Below are positions 8,880-17,724 of a DNA stretch of 36,384 bases, one piece after another. Source of the stretch: Thermotogaceae bacterium (GTDB taxonomy: Bacteria; Thermotogota; Thermotogae; MWEM01). The first letter of the stretch is position 1. Every line of letters starts with the position of its first letter. Both the position numbers and the translations under genes were made by a program. Location: positions 1 to 36,384 of the forward strand of contig JASUTC010000016.1 of assembly GCA_030445775.1 (NCBI GenBank), written 5' to 3'. A model generated the notes under the pieces. It worked only from the letters and a program-made list of their open reading frames with translations, did not search any database and was not told the DNA's origin.

Positions 8880-10199
8880 TCATTTACCCCCCTTCAAGGC
8901 CTTGTACACTCGTTTTGTTAATTGGAATGTCTTGATATGATCAATTCTCGCGGGACAGATATAAGCACATGCTCCGCATTCTATACATGATAAAAGGTTC
9001 ATATCCACGGCATCATCGTATTTTTTTGCTTCGCATAACTTCACCAGGAAGTTGGGTTCCAGAGCCATGGGACAAACCTCTACGCATTGATTACAGTTGA
9101 TACAGGGTTTGGTAGGACGAGGCTGTTTATCCGGTTTTGGCAACACCAATATGCCGGAAGTGCCCTTCATAATCGGAGTTTCGGTTGTTGTCAACGCCGG
9201 GCCTGTCATGGGGCCTCCTGCAACCACCTTTCCCGGTTCACCTTTATAGCCGCCGGCGAAATGAATGAGTTCGGAAACCGGTGTGCCAATTCTAACCAAA
9301 ACATTTTTCGGTTGATTAATCCCCTCTCCTGTTATGGTGACTCCGCGCTCTATAAGTGGGATCCCCTTTGAAACAGCTTCAGAAACGGCAACTGCCGTTC
9401 CCACGTTGTTCATGACGACGCCAATATCAATGGGCAATCCGCCTGCGGGAACCTTTCTTCTTGTGGTGGTATAAATCAACTGTTTTTCAGCCCCTTGCGG
9501 GTATTTGGTCTTAACCCCCACTACATCGATATTGCCATCGTGAGAGGCCATTTTTCTCATATTTTCTATGGCATCGGGTTTGTTTGTTTCAATACCGATA
9601 ATGCCTTTTTTAGCACCCGCGATCTTCATGAGAATCCTCAATCCATTTAGCAATTCTTCACCCTTTTCAAGCATGAAGCGGTGATCGATGGTCAGATAGG
9701 GTTCACATTCGGCACCGTTGATGATGATTAAATCTGCAGGCTTTACCATGGTTGATGTGTATTTCACATGGGTGGGAAATGAAGCTCCTCCAAGCCCTAC
9801 AATGCCGGCATCCAGAATCCTTTGATACAGTTCATCCTGCCCAGCTGTCGTGAAGTCTATGGGATCCATGAGCTGCCAATCATCTTCACCGGTTCGCTCA
9901 ATCACAACCACGTCAAGCTTTTTTTTCTGGACGGGATGCATCATCTTGATGATTTCTTTGACTTCTCCCGTTACAGGTGAGTGCAACGGAACGGATACCT
10001 TACCCGAAGGTTCGGCGATGATCTGCCCTGTTTTTACCATGTCTCCCGGTTCACACACAATTTTTGGTGGAGCGCCAAGGTTTTGATGCACAAAACAATA
10101 CGCCGTCTTTGGCAAAGGCATCCTTTCCAAAGAGGCGTTTTGAGATAACTCTTTCATTTCCGGAGGGTGTATTCCACCGGGGAAAGTCAATACCGCCAT
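8880..10199 (-). CDS. rnfC: Electron transport complex subunit RnfC
   Basis: GLGGASFPTHVK, NGAECEPYLT, two ferredoxin cluster motifs CINCNQCVEVCP and CIECGACAYICP. Confidence 0.95.
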   Translation of the reverse strand: MAVLTFPGGIHPPEMKELSQNASLERMPLPKTAYCFVHQNLGAPPKIVCEPGDMVKTGQIIAEPSGKVSVPLHSPVTGEVKEIIKMMHPVQKKKLDVVVIERTGEDDWQLMDPIDFTTAGQDELYQRILDAGIVGLGGASFPTHVKYTSTMVKPADLIIINGAECEPYLTIDHRFMLEKGEELLNGLRILMKIAGAKKGIIGIETNKPDAIENMRKMASHDGNIDVVGVKTKYPQGAEKQLIYTTTRRKVPAGGLPIDIGVVMNNVGTAVAVSEAVSKGIPLIERGVTITGEGINQPKNVLVRIGTPVSELIHFAGGYKGEPGKVVAGGPMTGPALTTTETPIMKGTSGILVLPKPDKQPRPTKPCINCNQCVEVCPMALEPNFLVKLCEAKKYDDAVDMNLLSCIECGACAYICPARIDHIKTFQLTKRVYKALKGGK

Positions 10200-10217
10200 T
10201 TTGTTCTGTTCCTCCCT

Positions 10218-11258
10218 TCAATCTATTTTAATCTTTTTTTCAACCAATTGGATCTTCAACCACTTTTTCATGGCTATCAGTCTGGCGTGGTTTCTGTTCA
10301 TAAATGCCTGGTTGCTTTGTTCAAAATCAATTTCCTTCAGTTTTGAAAAGGCGTAGGCGATCTCTGAAATGGATTTGTCTTTAAAATACGCCTGATAACC
10401 CTCCATATCGGAAAAATAGGATCGCATCTTGAATGTGTCTGAGCATAAAAAAGGAATACCAAAATGAGATGCGATGATTGCCCCGTGAAGTCTCTCCGAA
10501 ATGATTAGCGAACAGGTGGATGCCTGATCGGTGATCTCATTAACCTCTCCAACTTTTACAGTCGTTTCAAAGTATTCTCCAAATCTCTTTGAGGACAGTT
10601 CAGACGCCTCAAGATCCTGCTCGGGACAAGCTACAAAAAAATGGATTTCATTATAACCTTCATCTTTGAAAGGCTCGATGAAATCCTCAGGATTCAGCCA
10701 AGGATGTTTGAGAAAAACACCGATCCTTGAAGGGGTATTTTTAGTCACTGTTCGGTTTTGTAAGAAGTAATAACCCAGATCGGTTCCCCTTTTGTGTTTT
10801 TTATTGCAAGTTCTTGCATAACGATAGGAAATCGTATCACGAAAATAACCACGGCATAATTCGTTACTTAAAATCTTTCTTAAGCGTGTGTAGTTCTTTT
10901 TGGAATTAATCTTGCCAATGCCATGTCCTAATAAAAAGACCGGCTTTTTGTAGAAAAGCGCACTGGAAACAAGCCATTTATAGTAAAGAAAACTCCTGTT
11001 ACTGGTTTCATCCTGAAAGATGTTTCCACCACCACCGATGATAACATCTGACTGTTTTAAAGCTCTTAGAATCTTTAAAGGGGAATTTCGGGGGATGTGC
11101 CTGATCATGATCCCGCCGATCTTTCTGGAGCCGGATTTTGGAAAAAGCAAATACAGGTCTTCTATACCCACTTCTTTAAGAAGCTTTATTGTACTTCTAA
11201 AAAGCATTTCATCGCCGTAATTGTTCATTCCATAATATCCAAACAAGAATATTCTAAT
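10218..11258 (-). CDS. csaB: CsaB-like polysaccharide pyruvyl transferase family protein
   Basis: FGYYGMNNYGDEMLF, DVIIGGGGNIFQDETS, LLGHGIGKI, SERLHGAIIASHFGIPFL. Annotated ORF starts at TTG 11246; an ATT at 11256-11258 would give the expected MRIFLFGYYG N-terminus. Confidence 0.8.
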   Translation of the reverse strand: MRIFLFGYYGMNNYGDEMLFRSTIKLLKEVGIEDLYLLFPKSGSRKIGGIMIRHIPRNSPLKILRALKQSDVIIGGGGNIFQDETSNRSFLYYKWLVSSALFYKKPVFLLGHGIGKINSKKNYTRLRKILSNELCRGYFRDTISYRYARTCNKKHKRGTDLGYYFLQNRTVTKNTPSRIGVFLKHPWLNPEDFIEPFKDEGYNEIHFFVACPEQDLEASELSSKRFGEYFETTVKVGEVNEITDQASTCSLIISERLHGAIIASHFGIPFLCSDTFKMRSYFSDMEGYQAYFKDKSISEIAYAFSKLKEIDFEQSNQAFMNRNHARLIAMKKWLKIQLVEKKIKID

Positions 11259-11373
11259 GATTATCCCCCTGATACCCTCTTTCCCTCATTCGAATTAAGA
11301 CCGGAGGGTGTTAAATTTAATCAACCAAAGAATTATAACACGCAACAAATGAGAATCGAAAAAGAAGGCTAAA

Positions 11374-11402
11374 TTGACACACAAAGCACTACAATTTATT
11401 AA
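11374..11402 (+). promoter_or_regulatory. sigma70-type promoter candidate
   Basis: TTGACA (11374-11379), 17-nt spacer, TATTAA (11397-11402). Confidence 0.5.
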
Positions 11403-11414
11403 GATTTGTTAAGC

Positions 11415-11430
11415 CTCGAGTGCACTTGAG
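11415..11430. promoter_or_regulatory. Operator-like imperfect palindrome CTCGAGTGCACTTGAG
   Basis: 16-bp near-perfect dyad just downstream of the promoter candidate at 11374-11402. Confidence 0.35.
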
Positions 11431-11560
11431 ATATCCTTGTTTTTTTACAAAAAGTTAATTTTTGGGGCTATTGACGTGGACTTGAGTTGAGATAGTACAC
11501 TATTGTCGAAGATGGTTGAGAGGTATTTAAAGAACACAAAAATCCGGGAGGTGTAGTAAT

Positions 11561-11680
11561 ATGAGAAAAAACATCAGCAGAATCGAAAGAATCAGAAAGA
11601 ACGCCAGCATTCAGCCAAATTTTGACCGATTGATGGAATTAAACAGCCTCAAGGTTTACGACATGGTCAATAGATTCTAA
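11561..11680 (+). CDS. Small ORF, 39 aa, unknown function
   Basis: MRKNISRIERIRKNASIQPNFDRLMELNSLKVYDMVNRF*; upstream GGGAGG SD-like sequence; followed by a strong terminator; not in the supplied ORF track (below size cutoff). Confidence 0.6.
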   Translation: MRKNISRIERIRKNASIQPNFDRLMELNSLKVYDMVNRF

Positions 11681-11743
11681 GAAAAGCAGCAGAGAAACAG
11701 AGAGACAACGACGAACAACACTTCACATAGATTGCACTCCTTT

Positions 11744-11769
11744 AACCCTCCGTATTGGAGGGTTTTTTG
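11744..11769 (+). terminator. Rho-independent terminator
   Basis: AACCCTCC-GTATT-GGAGGGTT followed by TTTT. Confidence 0.85.
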
Positions 11770-11920
11770 TTGGTGGAATCATGAAATGTTTAAAGGGATT
11801 TTTGTGTTACACTAATGGTTGTAGAGGGAATTGACGTTTAACCAGGAAAGCTAATCCGCTAAATTTCTAAAAAGATATTTACGTCTTGTATTATATATAT
11901 AACTTTATTAAAGGAGGAAA

Positions 11921-12841
11921 ATGATGAGAAAAAGATTTACTGTTATAGTGATTGCCATTGTAATGATGTCAATGGCTGTTGCAAGTGTGAATGTATTGTC
12001 GCCGGTGGGTCCTACCATCGTTTCTTTGGTGGGCATACTGGAAGACAAGGTGGAGACCGAGTCCGAGGTCAATATTGAGTTTTGGAGTTCCTTTGATCAG
12101 ATTACCGCACAGCTGGTGACCAAGGATGTAGATATTGTGATTACACCGGTTGCTTTGGGAGAGTTGCTTTATGACAAGGGAATGGATGTGCAATTGACAG
12201 CGGTCACCTTATGGAAAACATTTTATCTCGTTACAAAAGACATAGATGTGGAAAGTTTGGAGGACTTGGCCGATATTGAGATATACACGCCCCAAGGACA
12301 AGGACAGACGGGAGATGTTTTGATGCGATACGAGTTTAACCGCCTTGGGATAGAAGACTTTTCCATCAAATATGCCACACCGCCGGAGATTATCGGGTTA
12401 ATGGCTACGGGGAAGGTCAAGGCAGCCGTTTTACCGGAGCCTTTCGTTTCTTTGGCGTTGACAAAGGTCAAGGGAAGCAAAATTTCCTTGGATATGCAGG
12501 AAATTTGGGGTAATGCAACGGGTGTTTACCGAGTCCCCATCACAGGTGTTTTGGTGAGGAAAGAAGCCTTGCAGGAAAGGCCACTTGAAATTGTATCCAC
12601 CTTAAATGCCATCAAAGAATCCATCCATTACGCCATGAACAACGTTGATGAAGCGGTGGCATTAACGACAAAATACTTTAGTGGCATGCCCGCTCCTATT
12701 ATGAAGCAGTCACTTTCACGATCAGTATACGGTTATTCAACCGTACTGAGTGTCAAGGATGAAGTCCAGGACTTTATGGAAACCGTCAATGCCGTTGATC
12801 CTTCCATTCCGGTGCCTGATGAAGGATTCTACGCTAAATAG
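11921..12841 (+). CDS. NMT1/THI5/SsuA-like ABC transporter substrate-binding protein
   Basis: Signal peptide without an obvious lipobox cysteine; periplasmic binding fold motifs; co-directional permease and ATPase follow; RBS AAAGGAGG. Confidence 0.8.
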   Translation: MMRKRFTVIVIAIVMMSMAVASVNVLSPVGPTIVSLVGILEDKVETESEVNIEFWSSFDQITAQLVTKDVDIVITPVALGELLYDKGMDVQLTAVTLWKTFYLVTKDIDVESLEDLADIEIYTPQGQGQTGDVLMRYEFNRLGIEDFSIKYATPPEIIGLMATGKVKAAVLPEPFVSLALTKVKGSKISLDMQEIWGNATGVYRVPITGVLVRKEALQERPLEIVSTLNAIKESIHYAMNNVDEAVALTTKYFSGMPAPIMKQSLSRSVYGYSTVLSVKDEVQDFMETVNAVDPSIPVPDEGFYAK

Positions 12842-13610
12842 TAAAAGCTCTTCAATGAAAAGGCGCATTCCCGACTGGATTGTCGGGGTGTGCCTTTTGT
12901 TTTTATTCTGGTGGATCCTTTCGCTGATTATCAACCAATCTTTGATCGTTCCCTCTCCTTATGAGGTTTTTGTCAAGATTGTGGAAGAAATCCAACGGGG
13001 AAAGTTGTTACCGGCCTTGGCCATGACCTTTTTAAAATCTATCGAAGGGTTGGGGATTGCCCTTTTAATCGGAACACCTATTGGTATCATCATGGGGATT
13101 TCCAGGCGTTTTGAAGAGTGGATCAGGCCCTCCACTATGGTATTGCGATCCATGCCCGTTGTTTCCTGGCTGTCCAGTGTCATCGTTATCTGGGGGATGG
13201 GCTGGCAAGCACCCATTTTCATCATCGTTACCACCCTTTTGCCGCTTATTATTTACAACATCGCCCAGGGAGTAAAGAGTATTGATGTGAAGTTGATTGA
13301 AATGGCCCATGTCTATCAGGTACCCAACGCCAGAATTTTTAAACAAATTTATTTAGGGTCGATCGTTCCATTTTTGCTTTCCTCAGTTCGGGTGAGTCTT
13401 GGTACCATGTGGAAGGTAGCCATTGTTGCGGAATTTATGGCTGGAGACTCCGGGTTGGGAATCGAGATATCCTGGGCAAAATTTTATCTTGAAACCCCTA
13501 CCGTATTTGCCTTTACTTCAGTTGCCGTTTTGTCCGGGTTTCTCCTGGAATTCCTTTTTGATCAATTCATCTCTCTCATGTACAAGAAAGGATACGGCAT
13601 ATGGACTTAG
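12819..13610 (+). CDS. SsuC/TauC-like ABC transporter permease
   Basis: Multiple TMs, IGTPIGIIMGISRRFEEWIRP, EFMAGDSGLGIEI; ATG at 12819 overlaps the upstream gene. Confidence 0.85.
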   Translation: MKDSTLNSKSSSMKRRIPDWIVGVCLLFLFWWILSLIINQSLIVPSPYEVFVKIVEEIQRGKLLPALAMTFLKSIEGLGIALLIGTPIGIIMGISRRFEEWIRPSTMVLRSMPVVSWLSSVIVIWGMGWQAPIFIIVTTLLPLIIYNIAQGVKSIDVKLIEMAHVYQVPNARIFKQIYLGSIVPFLLSSVRVSLGTMWKVAIVAEFMAGDSGLGIEISWAKFYLETPTVFAFTSVAVLSGFLLEFLFDQFISLMYKKGYGIWT

Positions 13611-14287
13611 CAGTTAAAACTCATTCATTGAGTAAAAGTTTTGGTGATTTACTGGTTATCCGGGAGTTGAATATTGATATCAAAAGATCTGAACGTGTAG
13701 CGTTTTTGGGTCCTTCAGGTTGCGGAAAAACCACACTGTTAAGGTGTTTATCAGGATTGCTAACCGATTATTCAGGGGAAATCCAACGACGGTATTCAAA
13801 GGCCGGATTTGTCTTTCAGGAACCGAGATTGATTCCCTGGAGCAGCTTATATAATAACTTGACATTCGTAACACAAGATGAAAAAAAGATCCAACGATCC
13901 CTTGAATTGGTTGAACTGGATGCTTTTGGAAACCATCATCCCTCCAAACTGAGTGGGGGGATGCAACAACGGGCAAATCTGGCCAGGGCTTTGATCGTTG
14001 AACCGGATATCATCTTTTTTGATGAACCCTTTCAAAACCTTGATTTAAAGTCCAACATTAAGCTCATGGAGGCGGTAAAACGGATTCAGAAACAGCAAAA
14101 ATGGACGGCAGTTCTAGTGACTCACGGTATTCGGGAAGCGGTGGTGTTTGCCCAAAGAATCTTTATCCTGTCAAAAAAACCTAGCCACATCATCAAGGAA
14201 ATAGATATGACACAGGAGAAAGAAACTGATTTTTTCTCCACTAAGACGGCAGAATACGAAAAAATGATTTTGGAGTATTATGAGTAA
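13601..14287 (+). CDS. SsuB/TauB-like ABC transporter ATP-binding protein
   Basis: Walker A LGPSGCGKTTLL, LSGGMQQRANLARAL, IIFFDEPFQNLD, THGIREAV. Confidence 0.9.
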   Translation: MDLAVKTHSLSKSFGDLLVIRELNIDIKRSERVAFLGPSGCGKTTLLRCLSGLLTDYSGEIQRRYSKAGFVFQEPRLIPWSSLYNNLTFVTQDEKKIQRSLELVELDAFGNHHPSKLSGGMQQRANLARALIVEPDIIFFDEPFQNLDLKSNIKLMEAVKRIQKQQKWTAVLVTHGIREAVVFAQRIFILSKKPSHIIKEIDMTQEKETDFFSTKTAEYEKMILEYYE

Positions 14288-14366
14288 TATTCTAATATGC
14301 CTACCTGTCTCCTACTCGCAAATGAAGGAGCATTGATCTTTTCTAACATGCACAAAAGGAGGAAAT

Positions 14367-15434
14367 ATGGAAACAGTACAAATAGTCACAACTGATCCAA
14401 AACTGCCTTTGGAAGAGCTTTATCATAAAGGCAATGATTTATTAAGAGAGTCCTTGACCCAGTATACTCACCTCTTCAAAAAGGGAGATCACGTATTGGT
14501 TAAGCCCAATTTGCTTAGTGCCAGGGATATCGATATGGGTGTAACGACACATCCGAAGACACTGGATGTGGTTTTGAAATTTCTGCTGGAATTGGAAACG
14601 GTTCCATTTGTTGGAGACAGTCCACCCGACGGGAATGGGTACGCAGTCGCCAAAAAAACTGGCCTGATAGAGGTATGTGAAAAATATAACGTGAATTTTG
14701 TTGAATTGGACGAACCCGTGAAAGTGAAACATTCCGGCGAGTACGATTTCAGTATATCCAAAAAGGTCCTTGACGCGGATAAGATTGTGAGCCTGGCAAA
14801 ACTAAAAACCCATTCATTGACCATTTTGACGTTGGCTGTTAAAAACACTTTCGGATGTATTCCGGGAAAAGAAAAGGCTTCCTGGCATTTCAAGGCACTC
14901 AACAACAATAATTTTGCAAAACTGATGGTGGAGATCTGCTCGGTGGTTAACCCCACCTTGAATATCGTGGACGGTCTTGTTGCCCATGAGGGGAATGGCC
15001 CTTCCAATGGAAAACCAAAGCGTCAGGGGGTTATCTTTCTCTCTGAAAATCCCTTTGCCTTAGACGATGCCATCGCCTCGTGCCTCGGGGTGCCGCGAAA
15101 GAAATATCCAATCCTGATTGAAGCCGGTAAAAAGAAACTCATTCCCCAATACCAAACCACAGGTGAATGGTCCGGCTCCATGGCCTTACCCAAAACCAGC
15201 CTGGTTTTCTCAGGTTTAAACTTTATCAGCAATCGTTTTAACGTCTTCAAAAAGAAACCCTCTATTGACAAAGAACGCTGCATCAAATGTCGCAAATGCG
15301 AAAGAAATTGCCCGGTACAGGCCATTGATATTGACAGCTTTAACATTGATTATTCCAAGTGTATCCGATGTTACGTTTGCCATGAGGTCTGTCCTGAAGA
15401 TGCTATCAAACTTGTTGGTACGCTTTTTAAATAG
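14367..15434 (+). CDS. DUF362 domain protein with C-terminal 2[4Fe-4S] ferredoxin domain
   Basis: VLVKPNLLSARD, VGDSPPDGNGY, KLKTHSLTILTLAVKNTFGCIPGKEK; CIKCRKCERNCP and CIRCYVCHEVCP. Confidence 0.88.
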   Translation: METVQIVTTDPKLPLEELYHKGNDLLRESLTQYTHLFKKGDHVLVKPNLLSARDIDMGVTTHPKTLDVVLKFLLELETVPFVGDSPPDGNGYAVAKKTGLIEVCEKYNVNFVELDEPVKVKHSGEYDFSISKKVLDADKIVSLAKLKTHSLTILTLAVKNTFGCIPGKEKASWHFKALNNNNFAKLMVEICSVVNPTLNIVDGLVAHEGNGPSNGKPKRQGVIFLSENPFALDDAIASCLGVPRKKYPILIEAGKKKLIPQYQTTGEWSGSMALPKTSLVFSGLNFISNRFNVFKKKPSIDKERCIKCRKCERNCPVQAIDIDSFNIDYSKCIRCYVCHEVCPEDAIKLVGTLFK

Positions 15435-15564
15435 AAGTAATTAGCTATTCCGCAAACTGAAAAACTCTCTCAGATTTCTCAAAAGCATGGATTTTTAATG
15501 ATTTTAAAGTATAATCAACCTACACGGGAAAAAAGTGTTAAATTCAAAATTTTAGGAAGATCAC

Positions 15565-16635
15565 ATTGGGATAAAAAAAGAATCATTTTTCAAGAAACAA
15601 CTGATAAGAATTAAAAAATCATATTTCATGGTAAACAAGTTTTACCTTTGGTTGTTCTTTTTCGTTTTATTGGGACTAAACACTGTTTTAGCCTTTGCCG
15701 GAGTGGTTATTGTTTTTATTATCTTTTTGTTTACCAGGCGAGTGCCGTTGGAACCCAAGGGGCAGTTTCACTCCGACAGTTATGTTTATAAACAATCCGG
15801 TAATCTGATGCTCAAGTTGGACTGCAGGTATCCAGAGGAAAGACGCGAAAAATATCCGGTCGTTTTTTTTGCACATGGTGGGGGATGGATTTCAGGATTC
15901 AGGAATCAGCCCAATAACGTTTCTTGGAGTAAATACCTGGCATCTAAGGGGTTTGCTGTGGTTTCAATTGACTATCGTTATGGGATCAACAACAGTATGG
16001 AGGATATCCTGGAAGATTACTCGGATGCCCTTGAATTTGTTCGGGAAAAGTCCCAAATGCTGAGATTGGATACTTCAAAAATGGCTTTGATGGGTTTGTC
16101 TGCGGGGGGGCATCTGGCTTTGTTGTATGCGGCTTATTATACTTCCCCTCAGGCTAAAGTAACAAGAAAAGAACGTGTTTACAGGATGAAGGGAATCAAA
16201 GCCGTTGTGGCCTTTTATGCCCCATCTGATCTGAAAGACATTTTTGTAAAAGATAACAAGTCTTTGTTTGCCCGGTTTGCCACACGCACAACTTTAAAGG
16301 GGTTTCCCGATGAAAGTGATGATGTTTACCGACGTTATTCACCCATTTATTGGGTGAGTTCCTGTATGCCCCCGGTATTTTTGGCCCATGGGAAAGATGA
16401 TACGGTTGTTCCGTGTAATTCATCCATAAAACTGGCTAAAAAAATGAAGGCCTGTTCCGTTGATTATAAATTTTACGTCCATAAAAGAGGGAATCACGCT
16501 TTTGAATTTGTTTTAAAGGATTTTAAAACCATCAAAATCCTGGAAACGACGATTAATTTTTTGAAAGCGAAATTATCCAAAAGTGTTCAATCCAACTCTG
16601 ATTTTAAAGAGAAAGGAGAGCATCATGCGTGTTGA
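15565..16635 (+). CDS. Membrane-anchored alpha/beta hydrolase (esterase/lipase-like)
   Basis: N-terminal TM; FAHGGGWISG; GLSAGGHLALLYA; AHGKDDTVVP. Supplied ORF begins at ATG 15628; the upstream in-frame ATT 15565 has a better SD. Confidence 0.8.
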   Translation: MGIKKESFFKKQLIRIKKSYFMVNKFYLWLFFFVLLGLNTVLAFAGVVIVFIIFLFTRRVPLEPKGQFHSDSYVYKQSGNLMLKLDCRYPEERREKYPVVFFAHGGGWISGFRNQPNNVSWSKYLASKGFAVVSIDYRYGINNSMEDILEDYSDALEFVREKSQMLRLDTSKMALMGLSAGGHLALLYAAYYTSPQAKVTRKERVYRMKGIKAVVAFYAPSDLKDIFVKDNKSLFARFATRTTLKGFPDESDDVYRRYSPIYWVSSCMPPVFLAHGKDDTVVPCNSSIKLAKKMKACSVDYKFYVHKRGNHAFEFVLKDFKTIKILETTINFLKAKLSKSVQSNSDFKEKGEHHAC

Positions 16636-17668
16636 TTTTGAATTTGAAAAGGGTAAAATCGATTATCTTTCTGGATATATTTTTAAAGGCAAAAACTATC
16701 GCTGTAATTATTTGAGATACGATACCAGATATAAAAAAGCCGCAAAAGGAACCCAAGAGGTGGAGGTGTACAATTTTCAACCCAAAGGGGATGTGAGGGC
16801 ATCAGCCATCATTATGCAGGGTTTGGGGAGCAGAAATGTGAAATTTCTGTTGTGGATGGCTACCCATCTTTCTTCAGCCGGAATTAGTTCTTCAGTGATT
16901 ATCCCCCCCGGGAATTACACTCGGGTGGAAGACAAATCGGTCAGCGGGAAAAACTACCTGTGGCCGGATTTGAATCTCATGGTACCCACTTGGGAAAATG
17001 CCGTTGTGGATGTAATGACGACAATTGACTTACTGCAACAAGAGGGGTTGTGGTTGGAAAACAACTGTCTGGTGGGATACTGCCTGGGAGGGATGATCTC
17101 ATGTATTGTGTCCGCCATTGAAAAGCGGATTAATGAAACTATTTTGGTGGCCACCGGTGGACATATGGGTATGATCATGCATGAATCCAGAACCACAAAA
17201 TTCGCCAGGAAGCTGATGAAAAATGGATACGGTGATGATTATTATTTGAACGATAAAGAAAAAATATACGCCACTTATGAAGAACAAATGCCTCGGATTA
17301 ACAGGATGACGTTGAAGGAAATCATCGAAAATGAAGACATCCACCCTTTGTTGAAAATCGATCCCTTGGCATATGCCCATTTGTTAAGTCAGTCCAGAAC
17401 AACCATCATCGATGCCTATTTTGACGAAACTCTTCCAAAACCGACTCGAAAATTACTGTTTGAGCAATTGGAAGATGCCAAAAAATATGTAACGCCATTC
17501 AGTCACGGTTCTTGGCTGCCCTTTGAGTACCTACTCTCTCTTTACATCCTACATCGCATGAAAGTTAACGACAGAAGAACAAAAAAGATGCTCTTGCGAA
17601 GTGAAAAGCCAGAGGATTTAACCGGAGAAGATTTTCTAAGCAAGGTTTTTCGGAAAATAGGGTTTTAA
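16625..17668 (+). CDS. Alpha/beta hydrolase-like protein with GYCLGG nucleophile elbow
   Basis: Start ATG 16625 after AAAGGAGAG; NNCLVGYCLGGMIS; C-terminal FSHGSW. Confidence 0.65.
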   Translation: MRVDFEFEKGKIDYLSGYIFKGKNYRCNYLRYDTRYKKAAKGTQEVEVYNFQPKGDVRASAIIMQGLGSRNVKFLLWMATHLSSAGISSSVIIPPGNYTRVEDKSVSGKNYLWPDLNLMVPTWENAVVDVMTTIDLLQQEGLWLENNCLVGYCLGGMISCIVSAIEKRINETILVATGGHMGMIMHESRTTKFARKLMKNGYGDDYYLNDKEKIYATYEEQMPRINRMTLKEIIENEDIHPLLKIDPLAYAHLLSQSRTTIIDAYFDETLPKPTRKLLFEQLEDAKKYVTPFSHGSWLPFEYLLSLYILHRMKVNDRRTKKMLLRSEKPEDLTGEDFLSKVFRKIGF

Positions 17669-17724
17669 AAAGAAGGCCATCATGAAAACACTAATAAAGG
17701 CTAGCTTTTTTGGAGGGATAAGGT

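Noticed and set aside
11815-11920. Riboswitch upstream of the ABC importer
   Set aside because: I could not recognise a TPP, cobalamin or other known aptamer core; only AT-rich leader sequence is evident.
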